From JABDII01 sp041576235 (GTDB lineage Bacteria; Gemmatimonadota; Gemmatimonadetes; Gemmatimonadales; GWC2-71-9): 21,886 bases of DNA. The position numbers and the translations under genes are program-made. Location of the stretch: NCBI GenBank assembly GCA_041576235.1, contig JBFGLJ010000029.1, positions 1 to 21,886 of the forward strand, in the 5' to 3' direction. This document shows, piece by piece, positions 15,525-21,886 of this stretch. The notes beneath the pieces are model-generated. The model was given only the letters and a program-made list of their open reading frames with translations. It did no database searches and was not told the DNA's origin. The number at the start of each line of letters is the position of its first letter. The first letter of the stretch is position 1.

Positions 15525-16255
15525 CCGGGCGCTGGCACGCGTTCGTTCGGCTCCTCGCGGTACAAGGGGCGTGGAATTACGAGCGGATGCTTGGTGTGGG
15601 GGTCGGATACGCGTCGGAACCACTGATGAAGTCCTTACGGGAGGCCGACCCCCAACGCGGAACCGAGGCGACGAGCCGCGCGGCCATGTTCTTCAATTGC
15701 CACCCGTACCTGGCGGGGGTGGCGGTCGGCGCGACGGCGGCGAGCGAACAGGCCGGCGAGCCGGGGGAGAAGATCCTGCGCCTCCGGACCGCGCTGTCCG
15801 GGACCTTGGGCGCCTTAGGCGATCAGTTGTTCTGGGTGGGGTTGCTCCCGGCGCTCATGGCCCTTGCCCTGATCGTGACGGCGGCCGGCGCGCCGTGGTG
15901 GGGGGTGGGTCTCTTCCTGGTTGGGTACAACGCCAGCAGGGTGGCGGTCAGCTGGTGGGGCCTCCGCATCGGGCTCCACCATGGCCCCGGCGTGGGGCGT
16001 GCCATTGCCGCCTCGGTGCTTCGCCGGGCCAGCGGCTGGGCCGGCGTGGCTGCGGGATTGTTGGTCGGCATCGCTCTTCCGATTGTCGGACGCAGCCTCA
16101 CCAGCGGTATGGGGTCGGTGGAAGGGGCGAGCGTGCTTCTCCTCGCCGGCCTTGGCCTTGGGGTGGCCCTGTTGAGTGGTCGGGCGTTCAGCGGGATTCG
16201 ATACGGCCTCGCGTTAGTGGTACTGGTCATGCTTTGGCATGGAATCTTCACGTGA
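15521..16255 (+). CDS. PTS mannose-family EIID permease component
   Basis: Second membrane subunit of the Man-type permease. The 244 residues (family about 270-280) begin with the typical LLAVQGAWNYERMLGVGVGY, then FFNCHPYLAGVAVGATAASEQ and LGALGDQLFWVGLLPALMAL, matching the conserved WNYERM, NTHP and GDxLFW blocks. Hydrophobic helices follow through the C-terminus (VVLVMLWHGIFT). The start is GTG 15521 in a GTGA overlap with EIIC; an open upstream extension into EIIC has no similarity to the family. The stop overlaps the HPr start. The short length suggests loop losses rather than loss of a block. Confidence 0.92.
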   Translation: MTGRWHAFVRLLAVQGAWNYERMLGVGVGYASEPLMKSLREADPQRGTEATSRAAMFFNCHPYLAGVAVGATAASEQAGEPGEKILRLRTALSGTLGALGDQLFWVGLLPALMALALIVTAAGAPWWGVGLFLVGYNASRVAVSWWGLRIGLHHGPGVGRAIAASVLRRASGWAGVAAGLLVGIALPIVGRSLTSGMGSVEGASVLLLAGLGLGVALLSGRAFSGIRYGLALVVLVMLWHGIFT

Positions 16256-16515
16256 TCGAACGGACGGCGACCGTGGTGAACACCCTGGGCTTGCATGCGC
16301 GGCCGGCAGCGCAGCTCGTGCGGCTCGCCAGCAAGTTCACCGCCGACATCATAGTCGAGAAAGACACCATGACGGTGAATTGCAAGAGCATCATGGGGGT
16401 CATGATGCTCGCCGCGGAGTGTGGCAGCACCTTGACCTTCCGCGGCGACGGGCCGGACGAGCAGGCGGCGGTGGATGCCTTGGCCGCCTTGGTCGAGAAA
16501 GGGTTCGGGGAATAG
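16252..16515 (+). CDS. ptsH: Phosphocarrier protein HPr
   Basis: Small cytosolic phosphocarrier between EI and the EIIA domains. The 87 residues are the standard HPr size. H15 in NTLGLHARPAAQLV is the EI-dependent site, and S46 in NCKSIMGVMMLAA is the HprK-dependent regulatory site, placed at exactly the classical positions. Having both sites next to an hprK gene supports regulatory Ser phosphorylation. GTG start overlaps the EIID stop; its TAG stop overlaps the ptsI GTG by one base. Confidence 0.97.
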   Translation: MIERTATVVNTLGLHARPAAQLVRLASKFTADIIVEKDTMTVNCKSIMGVMMLAAECGSTLTFRGDGPDEQAAVDALAALVEKGFGE

Positions 16516-18338
16516 TGGACGGTCATCACGAACTGATCGGTATCGGGGTTTCGCCAGGTATTGCGTATGCACCGGCCCTCGTGGTCCGGTGGAATTTTCC
16601 GGATGTTCCGGATCGCGGTATCTCCGAAGCCGAGGTCGAGAGCGAGATCGAGCGGTTGCATGAGGCCGTAGAAGATGTCGTGCGCGGCTTGACCGCCCTC
16701 ATGGAGCGGGTCGCCGAGCGGGCGGGCCCCGAGGAGGCCCGCATTTTCGACGCCCAGGTGCTCATGGTCCAGGACAACGACTTCTTAGCCGCGGTGACGA
16801 CCCTCATTCGCAATAACCTCTTGAGCGCGGAAACGGCGTTTGAATTCAAGTCCCTGGAAGTGCGCGAAGCATGGGCTGGGACTCCCCGGTTGCGTGAGCG
16901 GCTCACCGACCTCACAGCCGTTCAGCGCCGGGTGCTTCACCGTCTGATGGACCGACCAGAGCACGAGTGGTGGTCCTCCGACCTCACCGAAGAAGTCATC
17001 GTGGTCGCGCACGAGCTGTCGCCAGGAGTCACGGTGCAACTCGACCGGGAGCATGTCGTCGGATTGGTAGCGGAGGAAGGAACACGGACGTCGCACGCGG
17101 CCATTGTCGCCCACTCGCTTGGCATCCCCGCGGTGATGGGGGTCGAAGGGGCACTCGACAAGGTCCAAGACGGGACTGTGCTCTTGATCGATGGCCGACG
17201 GGGGAGCGTGGTGCTCTCACCGACACCGGCCGACGTCGAGGTGGCGCGGACCCGCTTGAGCCGCCGCCAACGACTCTCTCTCGAACTCGAAACCGCCGCC
17301 GGCGAGCCCGCTGTCACCCCCGACGGGCACACGATCACGCTCATGGGCAACGTCGATCTCCCCGAGGAAATCGAACCCTCGGTCACCAACGGTGCGCAAG
17401 GCGTGGGTCTTCTCCGAACCGAGTTCTTGGTCATCGGCCGGACAGGCCTGCCCACGGAGGACGAGCAGTGTGGCTATTTCCGTCGCGTTGCCGATGCCTT
17501 TCGCCCTCACCCAGTCATCGTCCGCGCCTACGACCTCGGCGGCGACAAGTTCCCGGTCGCGTTCAAGACCCTTCAGGAAGCAAACCCGTTCCTGGGCTGG
17601 CGGTCGATCCGGGTGTGTCTGGACCAACCGGAGATTTTTCGGCCGCAGCTCAGAGCGATCCTGCGTGCCGCGGCCGACCGGGATGTGCAGCTGATGCTCC
17701 CGTTGGTGACCCACGCGGAAGAAGTGACGGAGTCGCGCGAAATCCTGGCGGAAGAAGCGGCCGCCCTCGCGCGAGATGGCGTCGCTGCCGCGGAGACCAT
17801 TCCGGTCGGGGTGATGGTGGAGACTCCAGCCGCGGTCGTGCTCGCCGATCAGTTGGCCGCCGTGAGCGACTTCTTTAGCGTGGGGACGAACGACCTCACC
17901 CAATACACGATGGCCGTCGATCGGGGCAACGCGCGATTGGCAGGGCGCTTCATGGCACATCATCCCGCCATTCTCCGGCAGCTTGTCGAGGTGCAACGGG
18001 CAGCTGTGGCGCGCGGAATCCCGTCGAGTGTCTGTGGTGAGATGGCCTCGGATCCGTTGTGGGCGGTCCTCCTCATCGGGCTCGGGTACCACTGTCTCAG
18101 CATCTCCCCGCCTGAGCTTCCCCTCGTCAAGTGGACCGTCCGCCGGGTGCCGCTCGAGATCGCGCAAGCCGCTGCACGGGACGCCATGGCGGCGGCAACG
18201 GCACAAGCCGTGCGTCAGGCGGTACGCGATGCGGTCGCGCCCTTTATCGATCTGAAACTCATCGACCCTCTCGATTCGTTGCCCGTGGCCCGCAAACCAG
18301 CTACCTTGCCGTCGGACATGCCCACCTCAACCGCGTGA
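16515..18338 (+). CDS. ptsI: PTS enzyme I (PEP-protein phosphotransferase)
   Basis: Soluble enzyme that autophosphorylates from phosphoenolpyruvate and donates the phosphate to HPr His15. The 607 residues exceed E. coli EI (575), mostly through the C-terminal tail. The N-terminal HPr-binding and phosphohistidine domain carries H194 in GTRTSHAAIVAHSLGIPAV. The PEP-binding barrel has GLLRTEFL (298-305), AYDLGGDKFP, NPFLGWRSIR (357-366), VGVMVETPAA, FSVGTNDLTQYTMAVDR, and the active cysteine C507 in SSVCGEMASDP. A tail of about 45 residues after the IAQAAARDAMAAATAQ helix has no assigned role. GTG start overlaps the ptsH stop. Confidence 0.97.
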   Translation: MDGHHELIGIGVSPGIAYAPALVVRWNFPDVPDRGISEAEVESEIERLHEAVEDVVRGLTALMERVAERAGPEEARIFDAQVLMVQDNDFLAAVTTLIRNNLLSAETAFEFKSLEVREAWAGTPRLRERLTDLTAVQRRVLHRLMDRPEHEWWSSDLTEEVIVVAHELSPGVTVQLDREHVVGLVAEEGTRTSHAAIVAHSLGIPAVMGVEGALDKVQDGTVLLIDGRRGSVVLSPTPADVEVARTRLSRRQRLSLELETAAGEPAVTPDGHTITLMGNVDLPEEIEPSVTNGAQGVGLLRTEFLVIGRTGLPTEDEQCGYFRRVADAFRPHPVIVRAYDLGGDKFPVAFKTLQEANPFLGWRSIRVCLDQPEIFRPQLRAILRAAADRDVQLMLPLVTHAEEVTESREILAEEAAALARDGVAAAETIPVGVMVETPAAVVLADQLAAVSDFFSVGTNDLTQYTMAVDRGNARLAGRFMAHHPAILRQLVEVQRAAVARGIPSSVCGEMASDPLWAVLLIGLGYHCLSISPPELPLVKWTVRRVPLEIAQAAARDAMAAATAQAVRQAVRDAVAPFIDLKLIDPLDSLPVARKPATLPSDMPTSTA

Positions 18339-18348
18339 TTCCGAGCAC

Positions 18349-19587
18349 ATGAACGCTTCCTCAAAGGACGGTTCCAAGCGGCACGTCTTCACCTCCGAGT
18401 CCGTCACGGAGGGACACCCGGATAAGATGGCCGATCAGATTTCGGATGCGGTGCTCGATGCACTGCTCGCCAAGGACCCGGCGTCGCGAGTGGCCTGCGA
18501 GACTCTGGTGACCACCGGCATGGTGGTTGTGGCCGGCGAGATTTCGACGAAGACCTATGTCCATATACCGGATTTGGTGCGCGAAACCGTCGAGGCCATC
18601 GGGTACACCGACGCGTCTTCCGGATTCGACAGCCGGACCTGCGCCGTCTTGACATCGATCGATCGGCAGTCGGCGGACATCGCTCTGGGAGTCGATCGCG
18701 CATCGGTCCGTGGGCAAGGGGCAGGCGATCAGGGAATGATGTTTGGCTACGCCACCGACGAGACGGAAGAACTGATGCCGCTGCCCATTCTGTTGGCCCA
18801 TCGTCTGGCTGAGCGGCTCGCGGCGGTGCGCAAGGGAGGCCGGGGCATGAAGCCGCTCAAGTGGCTCCGCCCTGACGGGAAGTGCCAGGTGTCGGTCGAG
18901 TACACGGGTGACCGCCCGACGGCGATCACGACCGTGGTGGTGTCCACCCAGCACGCCGAGCGGGCCGGGTCTCGGAAGCTGTCCCAGCGAGCCATTCGCG
19001 AAGCGGTGACGGATCAGGTGATCGAACCGATTCTGAAGCGGGTCGATCTGGACTGGGAAAAGGCTAGGCTGCTCGTGAATCCCACGGGGCGATTCGTCAT
19101 TGGCGGGCCCCATGGCGACGCCGGCCTCACTGGCCGAAAGATCATCGTCGATACCTACGGGGGGATGGCGCGTCACGGCGGTGGGGCCTTCAGCGGGAAG
19201 GACCCCAGCAAGGTGGACCGGTCCGCCGCGTATGCGACCCGCTGGGTGGCCAAAAATATCGTCGCTGCGGGCCTGGCTACGCGGTGCGAGGTGCAAGTGG
19301 CGTATGCCATTGGCGTCGCTCGGCCGGTGTCGGTCATGATCGATACCTACGGGACCGGGGTGATCCCCGATGCCCGGCTCGAGAAAATCGTCACGGAGGT
19401 CTTCGACCTCACCCCCAAGGGCATCATCGCGGCACTCAAATTGAAACGCCCGATCTACCGACCGACCGCCGTCTACGGGCATTTCGGCCGAAAGCCGTAC
19501 ACGGCGACCCGAAATGGCACCAAACTCGACTACTTTGCCTGGGAGCGGACTGACCGCGTTCGCGATCTGCTGAGCGCAGCGAAATGA
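18349..19587 (+). CDS. metK: S-adenosylmethionine synthetase
   Basis: Makes SAM from methionine and ATP in the cytosol. The 412 residues are longer than E. coli MetK (384), with about ten extra at the N-terminus. Motifs: FTSESVTEGHPDKMADQISD (14-33, with the ATP-site H23 and D25), GAGDQGMMFGYATDET (124-139), GGPHGDAGLTGRKIIVDTYG and GGGAFSGKDPSKVDRSAAY. The start is ATG 18349, 10 bases after the ptsI stop, with no convincing ribosome site. There is no room for a SAM riboswitch upstream, so control would come from the long upstream transcript or from an unrecognised promoter inside ptsI. It closes the gap-free run that starts at fmdB. Confidence 0.97.
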   Translation: MNASSKDGSKRHVFTSESVTEGHPDKMADQISDAVLDALLAKDPASRVACETLVTTGMVVVAGEISTKTYVHIPDLVRETVEAIGYTDASSGFDSRTCAVLTSIDRQSADIALGVDRASVRGQGAGDQGMMFGYATDETEELMPLPILLAHRLAERLAAVRKGGRGMKPLKWLRPDGKCQVSVEYTGDRPTAITTVVVSTQHAERAGSRKLSQRAIREAVTDQVIEPILKRVDLDWEKARLLVNPTGRFVIGGPHGDAGLTGRKIIVDTYGGMARHGGGAFSGKDPSKVDRSAAYATRWVAKNIVAAGLATRCEVQVAYAIGVARPVSVMIDTYGTGVIPDARLEKIVTEVFDLTPKGIIAALKLKRPIYRPTAVYGHFGRKPYTATRNGTKLDYFAWERTDRVRDLLSAAK

Positions 19588-19642
19588 GCCGGCGCGAGAT
19601 CTGCTTGAGTGTGGCTCGGAGTGTGTAGTGGAAAGTGATACG

Positions 19643-20134
19643 ATGGTCCAGGTGACGATTGCCCACTTGGGATTAGATCGGACGACGAACTCGCCCGTCG
19701 TGATCCTGCGCGAGAAAGACGGAACCCGGGTCTTGCCGATTTGGATCGGTCCCGCCGAGGCCAGTGCCATCGCCATGGAGATTCAGGGGGTCAAGGCCCA
19801 ACGGCCACTCACGCACGATCTCTTGAAACAAGTCGTCATCGGCCTCGGGGGCAGTCTCCAAAAGGTCACCATTACCGCCGTCAAGGAAAACACCTACTTT
19901 GCGGAGCTGCTGATCAGCCGCGAAGACCACGTCTTCCAAGTCGATGCCCGTCCCAGCGACAGCATCGCCCTGGCTCTCCGGCTCGATGCGCCGATGTTTG
20001 CGAGCAATGAGCTGCTCAATCAGACCGCCGTCGAGTCGTTGGAGGCCGGCCCCGATCCGTCTTCCACCGCCGAGACGCTCCGGCAATACCTCGAGAAGCT
20101 CGATCCAGAGGATTTCGGGAAGTTCAATCCATAA
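19643..20134 (+). CDS. Bifunctional nuclease family protein (BFN/DUF151)
   Basis: A 163-residue protein of the DUF151 (bifunctional nuclease) family. The name comes from a plant member with DNase and RNase activity; the bacterial role is not settled. The family core is clear: LGLDRTTNSPVVILREKDG, LPIWIGPAEASAIAMEIQG, RPLTHDLLKQVV, TAVKENTYFAELLI and VDARPSDSIALALRLDAPMF. The C-terminal part (SSTAETLRQYLEKLDPEDFGKF) resembles the UVR-like tail of some members but is short. ATG 19643 is preferred, with GGAAAG at 19630-19635, and because homologues begin MVxV; GTG 19628 would add five residues. It follows metK after a 55-base gap in which I found no convincing promoter or terminator. Confidence 0.9.
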   Translation: MVQVTIAHLGLDRTTNSPVVILREKDGTRVLPIWIGPAEASAIAMEIQGVKAQRPLTHDLLKQVVIGLGGSLQKVTITAVKENTYFAELLISREDHVFQVDARPSDSIALALRLDAPMFASNELLNQTAVESLEAGPDPSSTAETLRQYLEKLDPEDFGKFNP

Positions 20135-21284
20135 GGCGGCGTTCGGGCTTCTGTTCGCCCCGGCGGTCGCCCTCCCTCGAGGAGCACCCGCACAGACGAC
20201 GACCGTTCCCCTGACCATCGAAGGGCGGGTGCTGAATCAGACGTTCGCGCTCCCCAGCCCGGCGGCCGGCGTGGCCGGGTCCCGGGTAGTGCTTCATCGC
20301 GTTGGCCGGATCGCGCAGGGCCCGGTGGACTCCGCCGTCACCGCCCGCGGGGGAACCTTCCGATTCCGATTCAGCCCGGATTCTCTCTCGCTCTATCTCG
20401 TGAGCGCCCGGCATCACGGCATCGAGTACTTCTCCGCTGCGATTCCCACCGACGCGGCCGGCCGGCAGCCGATCGAGATTCTGGTCTCGGATACATCCTC
20501 CAACGTGCCGATCCTCGCGTCGGCCAGGCACCTCGTGGTGGCCGGGCCGTCGGAGGAGCGCACCAGGGAGATCGTCGATCTGGTGACCCTCGAGCCCGCT
20601 CGGCTCGAAACGCGGGTCTCTCCCGATAGCCTGGTACCGACCTGGACCGGTCCGCTCCCGCCCGGCGTGTTCGATGCCCGACTCGGGGAGAGCGATTTCT
20701 CACCCGAAGCCGCGCGCATTGACCGAGACTCGGTCTTTCTGTTCGGGCCCATCGCTCCAGGTGAGAAGCAGCTCCTCCTCCACTACTGGATCCCTGCCGA
20801 CCGCTCGACGCTCGCCATCCCCAATACGGCCGCGCAGCTCGATCTCTACGTCGAAGACCAACGCGCTCGGCCGACTGGCGGCGGGATCAAAGCCGCAGAG
20901 TCAGCTGACATCGGCGGAGTGACCTTTGCCCACTGGAGCGCCGGCCCCCCCGACGCCGCCGGGAGTACGATTGTCCTCAGCCTGCCCGCTTCGAACCAAC
21001 GCGCGCGCACCACGATTCTGGTACTCGTCGTGCTCATGACCGCGGCGCTCGGGCTCGGCGGTTGGATTCTCTTTCGTCGCCGTCCCACCCGAGAGAGGGT
21101 AGCGGAGCAGGCGCATGATGGGAGCTCGTCGCGGCTGATTGAGGCGCTGGCGCAGCTGGATGCGCGCTACGAGGGAAAGCACGACACCGTACCGGCTGAG
21201 GAATGGAACGCGTACCTGCACCAACGCGAACGGTTGAAGCAGCGCGTTGCCGACGCCCTTGCCCTGGAACGCCGAACCCGGTAG
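20127..21284 (+). CDS. Unrecognised exported protein with one C-terminal membrane helix
   Basis: I do not recognise a named family. From about 20127 the protein reads as a signal peptide (KAAFGLLFAPAVALPRG, cleavage likely near GAPAQ), then about 270 beta-rich residues. The first part (EGRVLNQTFALP, GSRVVLHRVG, GGTFRFRF) resembles a carboxypeptidase-regulatory or transthyretin-like sandwich. One helix (TTILVLVVLMTAALGLGGWILF, about 295-316) is followed by RRR and a 69-residue charged tail with probable coiled-coil (RLIEALAQLDARYEG, YLHQRERLKQRVADAL). Topology is therefore outside-to-inside. There is no ATG, GTG or TTG at the signal peptide; the nearest upstream in-frame ATG is 20004, deep inside the previous gene. 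ATC 20127 is my tentative start (GGGAAG at 20117-20122). The stop at 21282 is firm. Confidence 0.7.
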   Translation: MHKAAFGLLFAPAVALPRGAPAQTTTVPLTIEGRVLNQTFALPSPAAGVAGSRVVLHRVGRIAQGPVDSAVTARGGTFRFRFSPDSLSLYLVSARHHGIEYFSAAIPTDAAGRQPIEILVSDTSSNVPILASARHLVVAGPSEERTREIVDLVTLEPARLETRVSPDSLVPTWTGPLPPGVFDARLGESDFSPEAARIDRDSVFLFGPIAPGEKQLLLHYWIPADRSTLAIPNTAAQLDLYVEDQRARPTGGGIKAAESADIGGVTFAHWSAGPPDAAGSTIVLSLPASNQRARTTILVLVVLMTAALGLGGWILFRRRPTRERVAEQAHDGSSSRLIEALAQLDARYEGKHDTVPAEEWNAYLHQRERLKQRVADALALERRTR

Positions 21285-21287
21285 ACT
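21259..21287 (+). promoter_or_regulatory. Candidate promoter for the cobalamin riboswitch transcript
   Basis: TTGCCC at 21259-21264 and TAGACT at 21282-21287 (each 4 of 6 to consensus) are 17 bases apart and overlap the end of the preceding gene. Transcription would begin near 21294, just before the 5' strand of the riboswitch P1 stem at 21302. Position supports it more than sequence does. Confidence 0.4.
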
Positions 21288-21301
21288 CGGACACACATAG
21301 A

Positions 21302-21441
21302 CGCGACGGGGATCCTCGGAAGCCGGTGCGAATCCGGCGCGGCCCCGCCACTGTATTGGGCTCACCGAGCCGCTCACAGAGCCACTGGGAAACCGGGAAG
21401 GCGAGCGGACGCCCAAAGCCAGGAGACCCTCTCCGATCGCG
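21302..21441 (+). promoter_or_regulatory. Cobalamin (adenosylcobalamin-type) riboswitch aptamer
   Basis: The conserved core is plain: GCCGGTGCGAATCCGGC at 21322-21338, followed by GCGGCCCCGCCACTGT, a GAGCCACTGGGAAACCGG segment, and the B12 box AGCCAGGAGACC at 21417-21428. A closing P1 stem can be drawn: CGCGACGGGG (21302-21311) pairs with 21431-21441 (CTCCG, bulged A21436, TCGCG), including one G-U pair. It lies in the 241-base gap before a BtuF-like gene, the expected target. Such aptamers fold on binding a B12 coenzyme and lower expression of uptake genes. Which B12 form is bound cannot be settled by eye. Confidence 0.93.
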
Positions 21442-21498
21442 CCACCTTGAATTCCCTCGGGGGAGGGGACGGTGGCATTCTCGGTCGACTACGACCGA
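21441..21498 (+). promoter_or_regulatory. Riboswitch leader hairpins between aptamer and start-codon stem
   Basis: Two hairpins follow the aptamer. The first pairs GCCACC (21441-21446) with GGTGGC (21471-21476) and holds an inner CCCTC/GAGGG stem with a GGGG loop. The second is a perfect 7-bp stem, TCGGTCG (21481-21487) with CGACCGA (21492-21498), around an ACTA loop. Neither is followed by a T-run, so they do not look like intrinsic terminators. G21441 is also in P1, so the first hairpin abuts P1 directly. Confidence 0.55.
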
Positions 21499-21503
21499 TC
21501 GTG

Positions 21504-21532
21504 CGCCCATCTCCACTGACCCGAGATGGGCG
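21504..21532 (+). promoter_or_regulatory. Start-codon-sequestering hairpin (riboswitch expression platform)
   Basis: CGCCCATCTC (21504-21513) and GAGATGGGCG (21523-21532) are perfect complements: a 10-bp stem with a 9-base loop. The ATG start of the BtuF-like gene (21526-21528) is inside the right arm, so folding would hide it from the ribosome. This suits translational control by the upstream cobalamin riboswitch. How ligand binding shifts this stem is not shown by the sequence alone. Confidence 0.65.
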
Positions 21533-21886
21533 GTCGTATTTCGAGACCCACGGTTCTCGGCTCGTCTCTGGGACTGGTTGCCGCACTCGCGTTCGCCGGG
21601 TGCGACCAATCATCTCACACCAACAGCGGTCTCCGCGTCATCGATGACGCCGGGGACACCCTGGTTCTTTCCCGTCCGGCCATGCGCGTCGTCTCACTCG
21701 CGCCGGCCACGACGGAACTCCTGTTCGCTATCGGGGCAGGGCCGGTGGTCGTTGGGCGTACCGCGTGGTGCGACTACCCACCGGAAGCCACCGCGATCCC
21801 GAACGTCGGGGACGGACTTCGACCCAACATCGAAGCCGTGCTGGCTCGACGGCCGGATCTCGTGGTGCTCTACAACTCCGGCCACA
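21526..21886 (+). CDS. btuF: BtuF-like cobalamin-binding lipoprotein, 5' part (runs off window)
   Basis: Substrate-binding lipoprotein of a vitamin B12 ABC importer (BtuFCD type). The frame is open to the window end; 120 residues are visible. The N-terminus MGGRISRP plus the hydrophobic VLGSSLGLVAALAFAG ends at C26, a lipobox cysteine (F at -3 is slightly unusual), so the mature protein would be lipid-anchored. After a polar linker the periplasmic-binding core starts RVVSLAPATTELLFAIGA, then GRTAWCDYPPEA, IPNVGDGLRPNIEAVLARRPDLVVLY, closely following the E. coli BtuF pattern (SPANTELAFAAG, SDYPPQA, ERIVALKPDLVIAW). A siderophore-binding relative would look similar, but the cobalamin riboswitch upstream decides for B12. 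The ribosome site is weak (CCGAG) and lies in the hairpin. Confidence 0.92.
   Translation, partial: MGGRISRPTVLGSSLGLVAALAFAGCDQSSHTNSGLRVIDDAGDTLVLSRPAMRVVSLAPATTELLFAIGAGPVVVGRTAWCDYPPEATAIPNVGDGLRPNIEAVLARRPDLVVLYNSGH

Noticed and set aside
18279..18307. TTGCCC-N17-TACCTT as a metK promoter inside ptsI
   Set aside because: The -10 box matches only 3 of 6 bases and the region is coding, so chance explains it.
19588..19642. Promoter, terminator or small RNA in the gap between metK and the DUF151 gene
   Set aside because: No -35/-10 pair at acceptable spacing and no hairpin with a T-run. The near repeat GATCTGC(T)TGAG at 19564 and 19598 is short and probably chance.
18361..19776. A 471-codon open frame on the minus strand opposite metK
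   Set aside because: It is the complement of metK and part of the DUF151 gene, with no family motifs and no ribosome site.
21441..21498. Intrinsic terminator in the btuF leader
   Set aside because: The hairpins are real candidates, but no run of T residues follows either, so translational control through the start-codon stem is the better reading.
1..21886. CRISPR arrays, insertion sequences, tRNA or rRNA genes, prophage or defence genes
   Set aside because: No repeated spacer pattern, transposase, integrase, inverted-repeat pair or RNA gene signature was seen; gene content is core metabolism and transport.

Overview
The window is a GC-rich, almost gap-free stretch of bacterial chromosome with every recognisable gene on the + strand. 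There are 24 protein genes (two cut by the window edges), two candidate promoters and one cobalamin riboswitch. I see no tRNA, rRNA, CRISPR array or insertion sequence. The gene content points to a diderm-like, non-Firmicute bacterium: HprK with a mannose-type PTS, a stand-alone methylmalonyl-CoA mutase large subunit, many GTG starts and stop/start overlaps, and a B12-regulated lipoprotein. Gemmatimonadota fits best, but this is an inference from gene style and order, not a proven assignment.

Layout. (1) 1-3760: the C-terminal part of the DNA-uptake protein ComEC, then class I fructose-1,6-bisphosphatase and a methylmalonyl-CoA mutase large subunit, joined by GTGA overlaps. (2) 3761-3856: a 96-base gap with a good sigma70-type promoter (TTGAAT, 17 bases, TAAAAT). 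(3) 3857-19587: nineteen genes with no gap above 17 bases: fmdB-like, argS, a PfkB-family kinase, purM, ribD, ribE, ribBA, ribH, nusB, a GT4 glycosyltransferase, hpf, hprK, PTS EIIA, EIIB, EIIC, EIID, ptsH (HPr), ptsI (EI) and metK. (4) 19643-21284: a bifunctional-nuclease (DUF151) protein, then an unrecognised exported, single-pass membrane protein with no ordinary start codon. (5) 21285-21886: a candidate promoter, a cobalamin riboswitch with a traceable P1 stem, a leader whose last hairpin buries the start codon, and the 5' part of a BtuF-like vitamin B12-binding lipoprotein.

How the genes work together. The ribD-ribE-ribBA-ribH run covers riboflavin synthesis from GTP and ribulose 5-phosphate to riboflavin, except for the phosphatase step; purM just upstream serves purine (hence GTP) synthesis. 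The hprK-EIIABCD-HPr-EI run is a complete phosphotransferase chain from PEP to a membrane permease. HPr carries both His15 and Ser46, so it can in principle be phosphorylated by EI and by HprK. No sugar catabolic gene lies nearby, so the substrate is unknown and the system may be mainly regulatory. Hpf, upstream of hprK, adds ribosome hibernation to this apparent nutrient-sensing block. The riboswitch/BtuF unit supplies B12, which the methylmalonyl-CoA mutase at the other end of the window needs.

The strongest items for a second look are the start-codon-sequestering hairpin after the riboswitch, the long gap-free gene run, and the orphan but complete PTS with HprK. Nothing in the window looks like an entirely unknown system.
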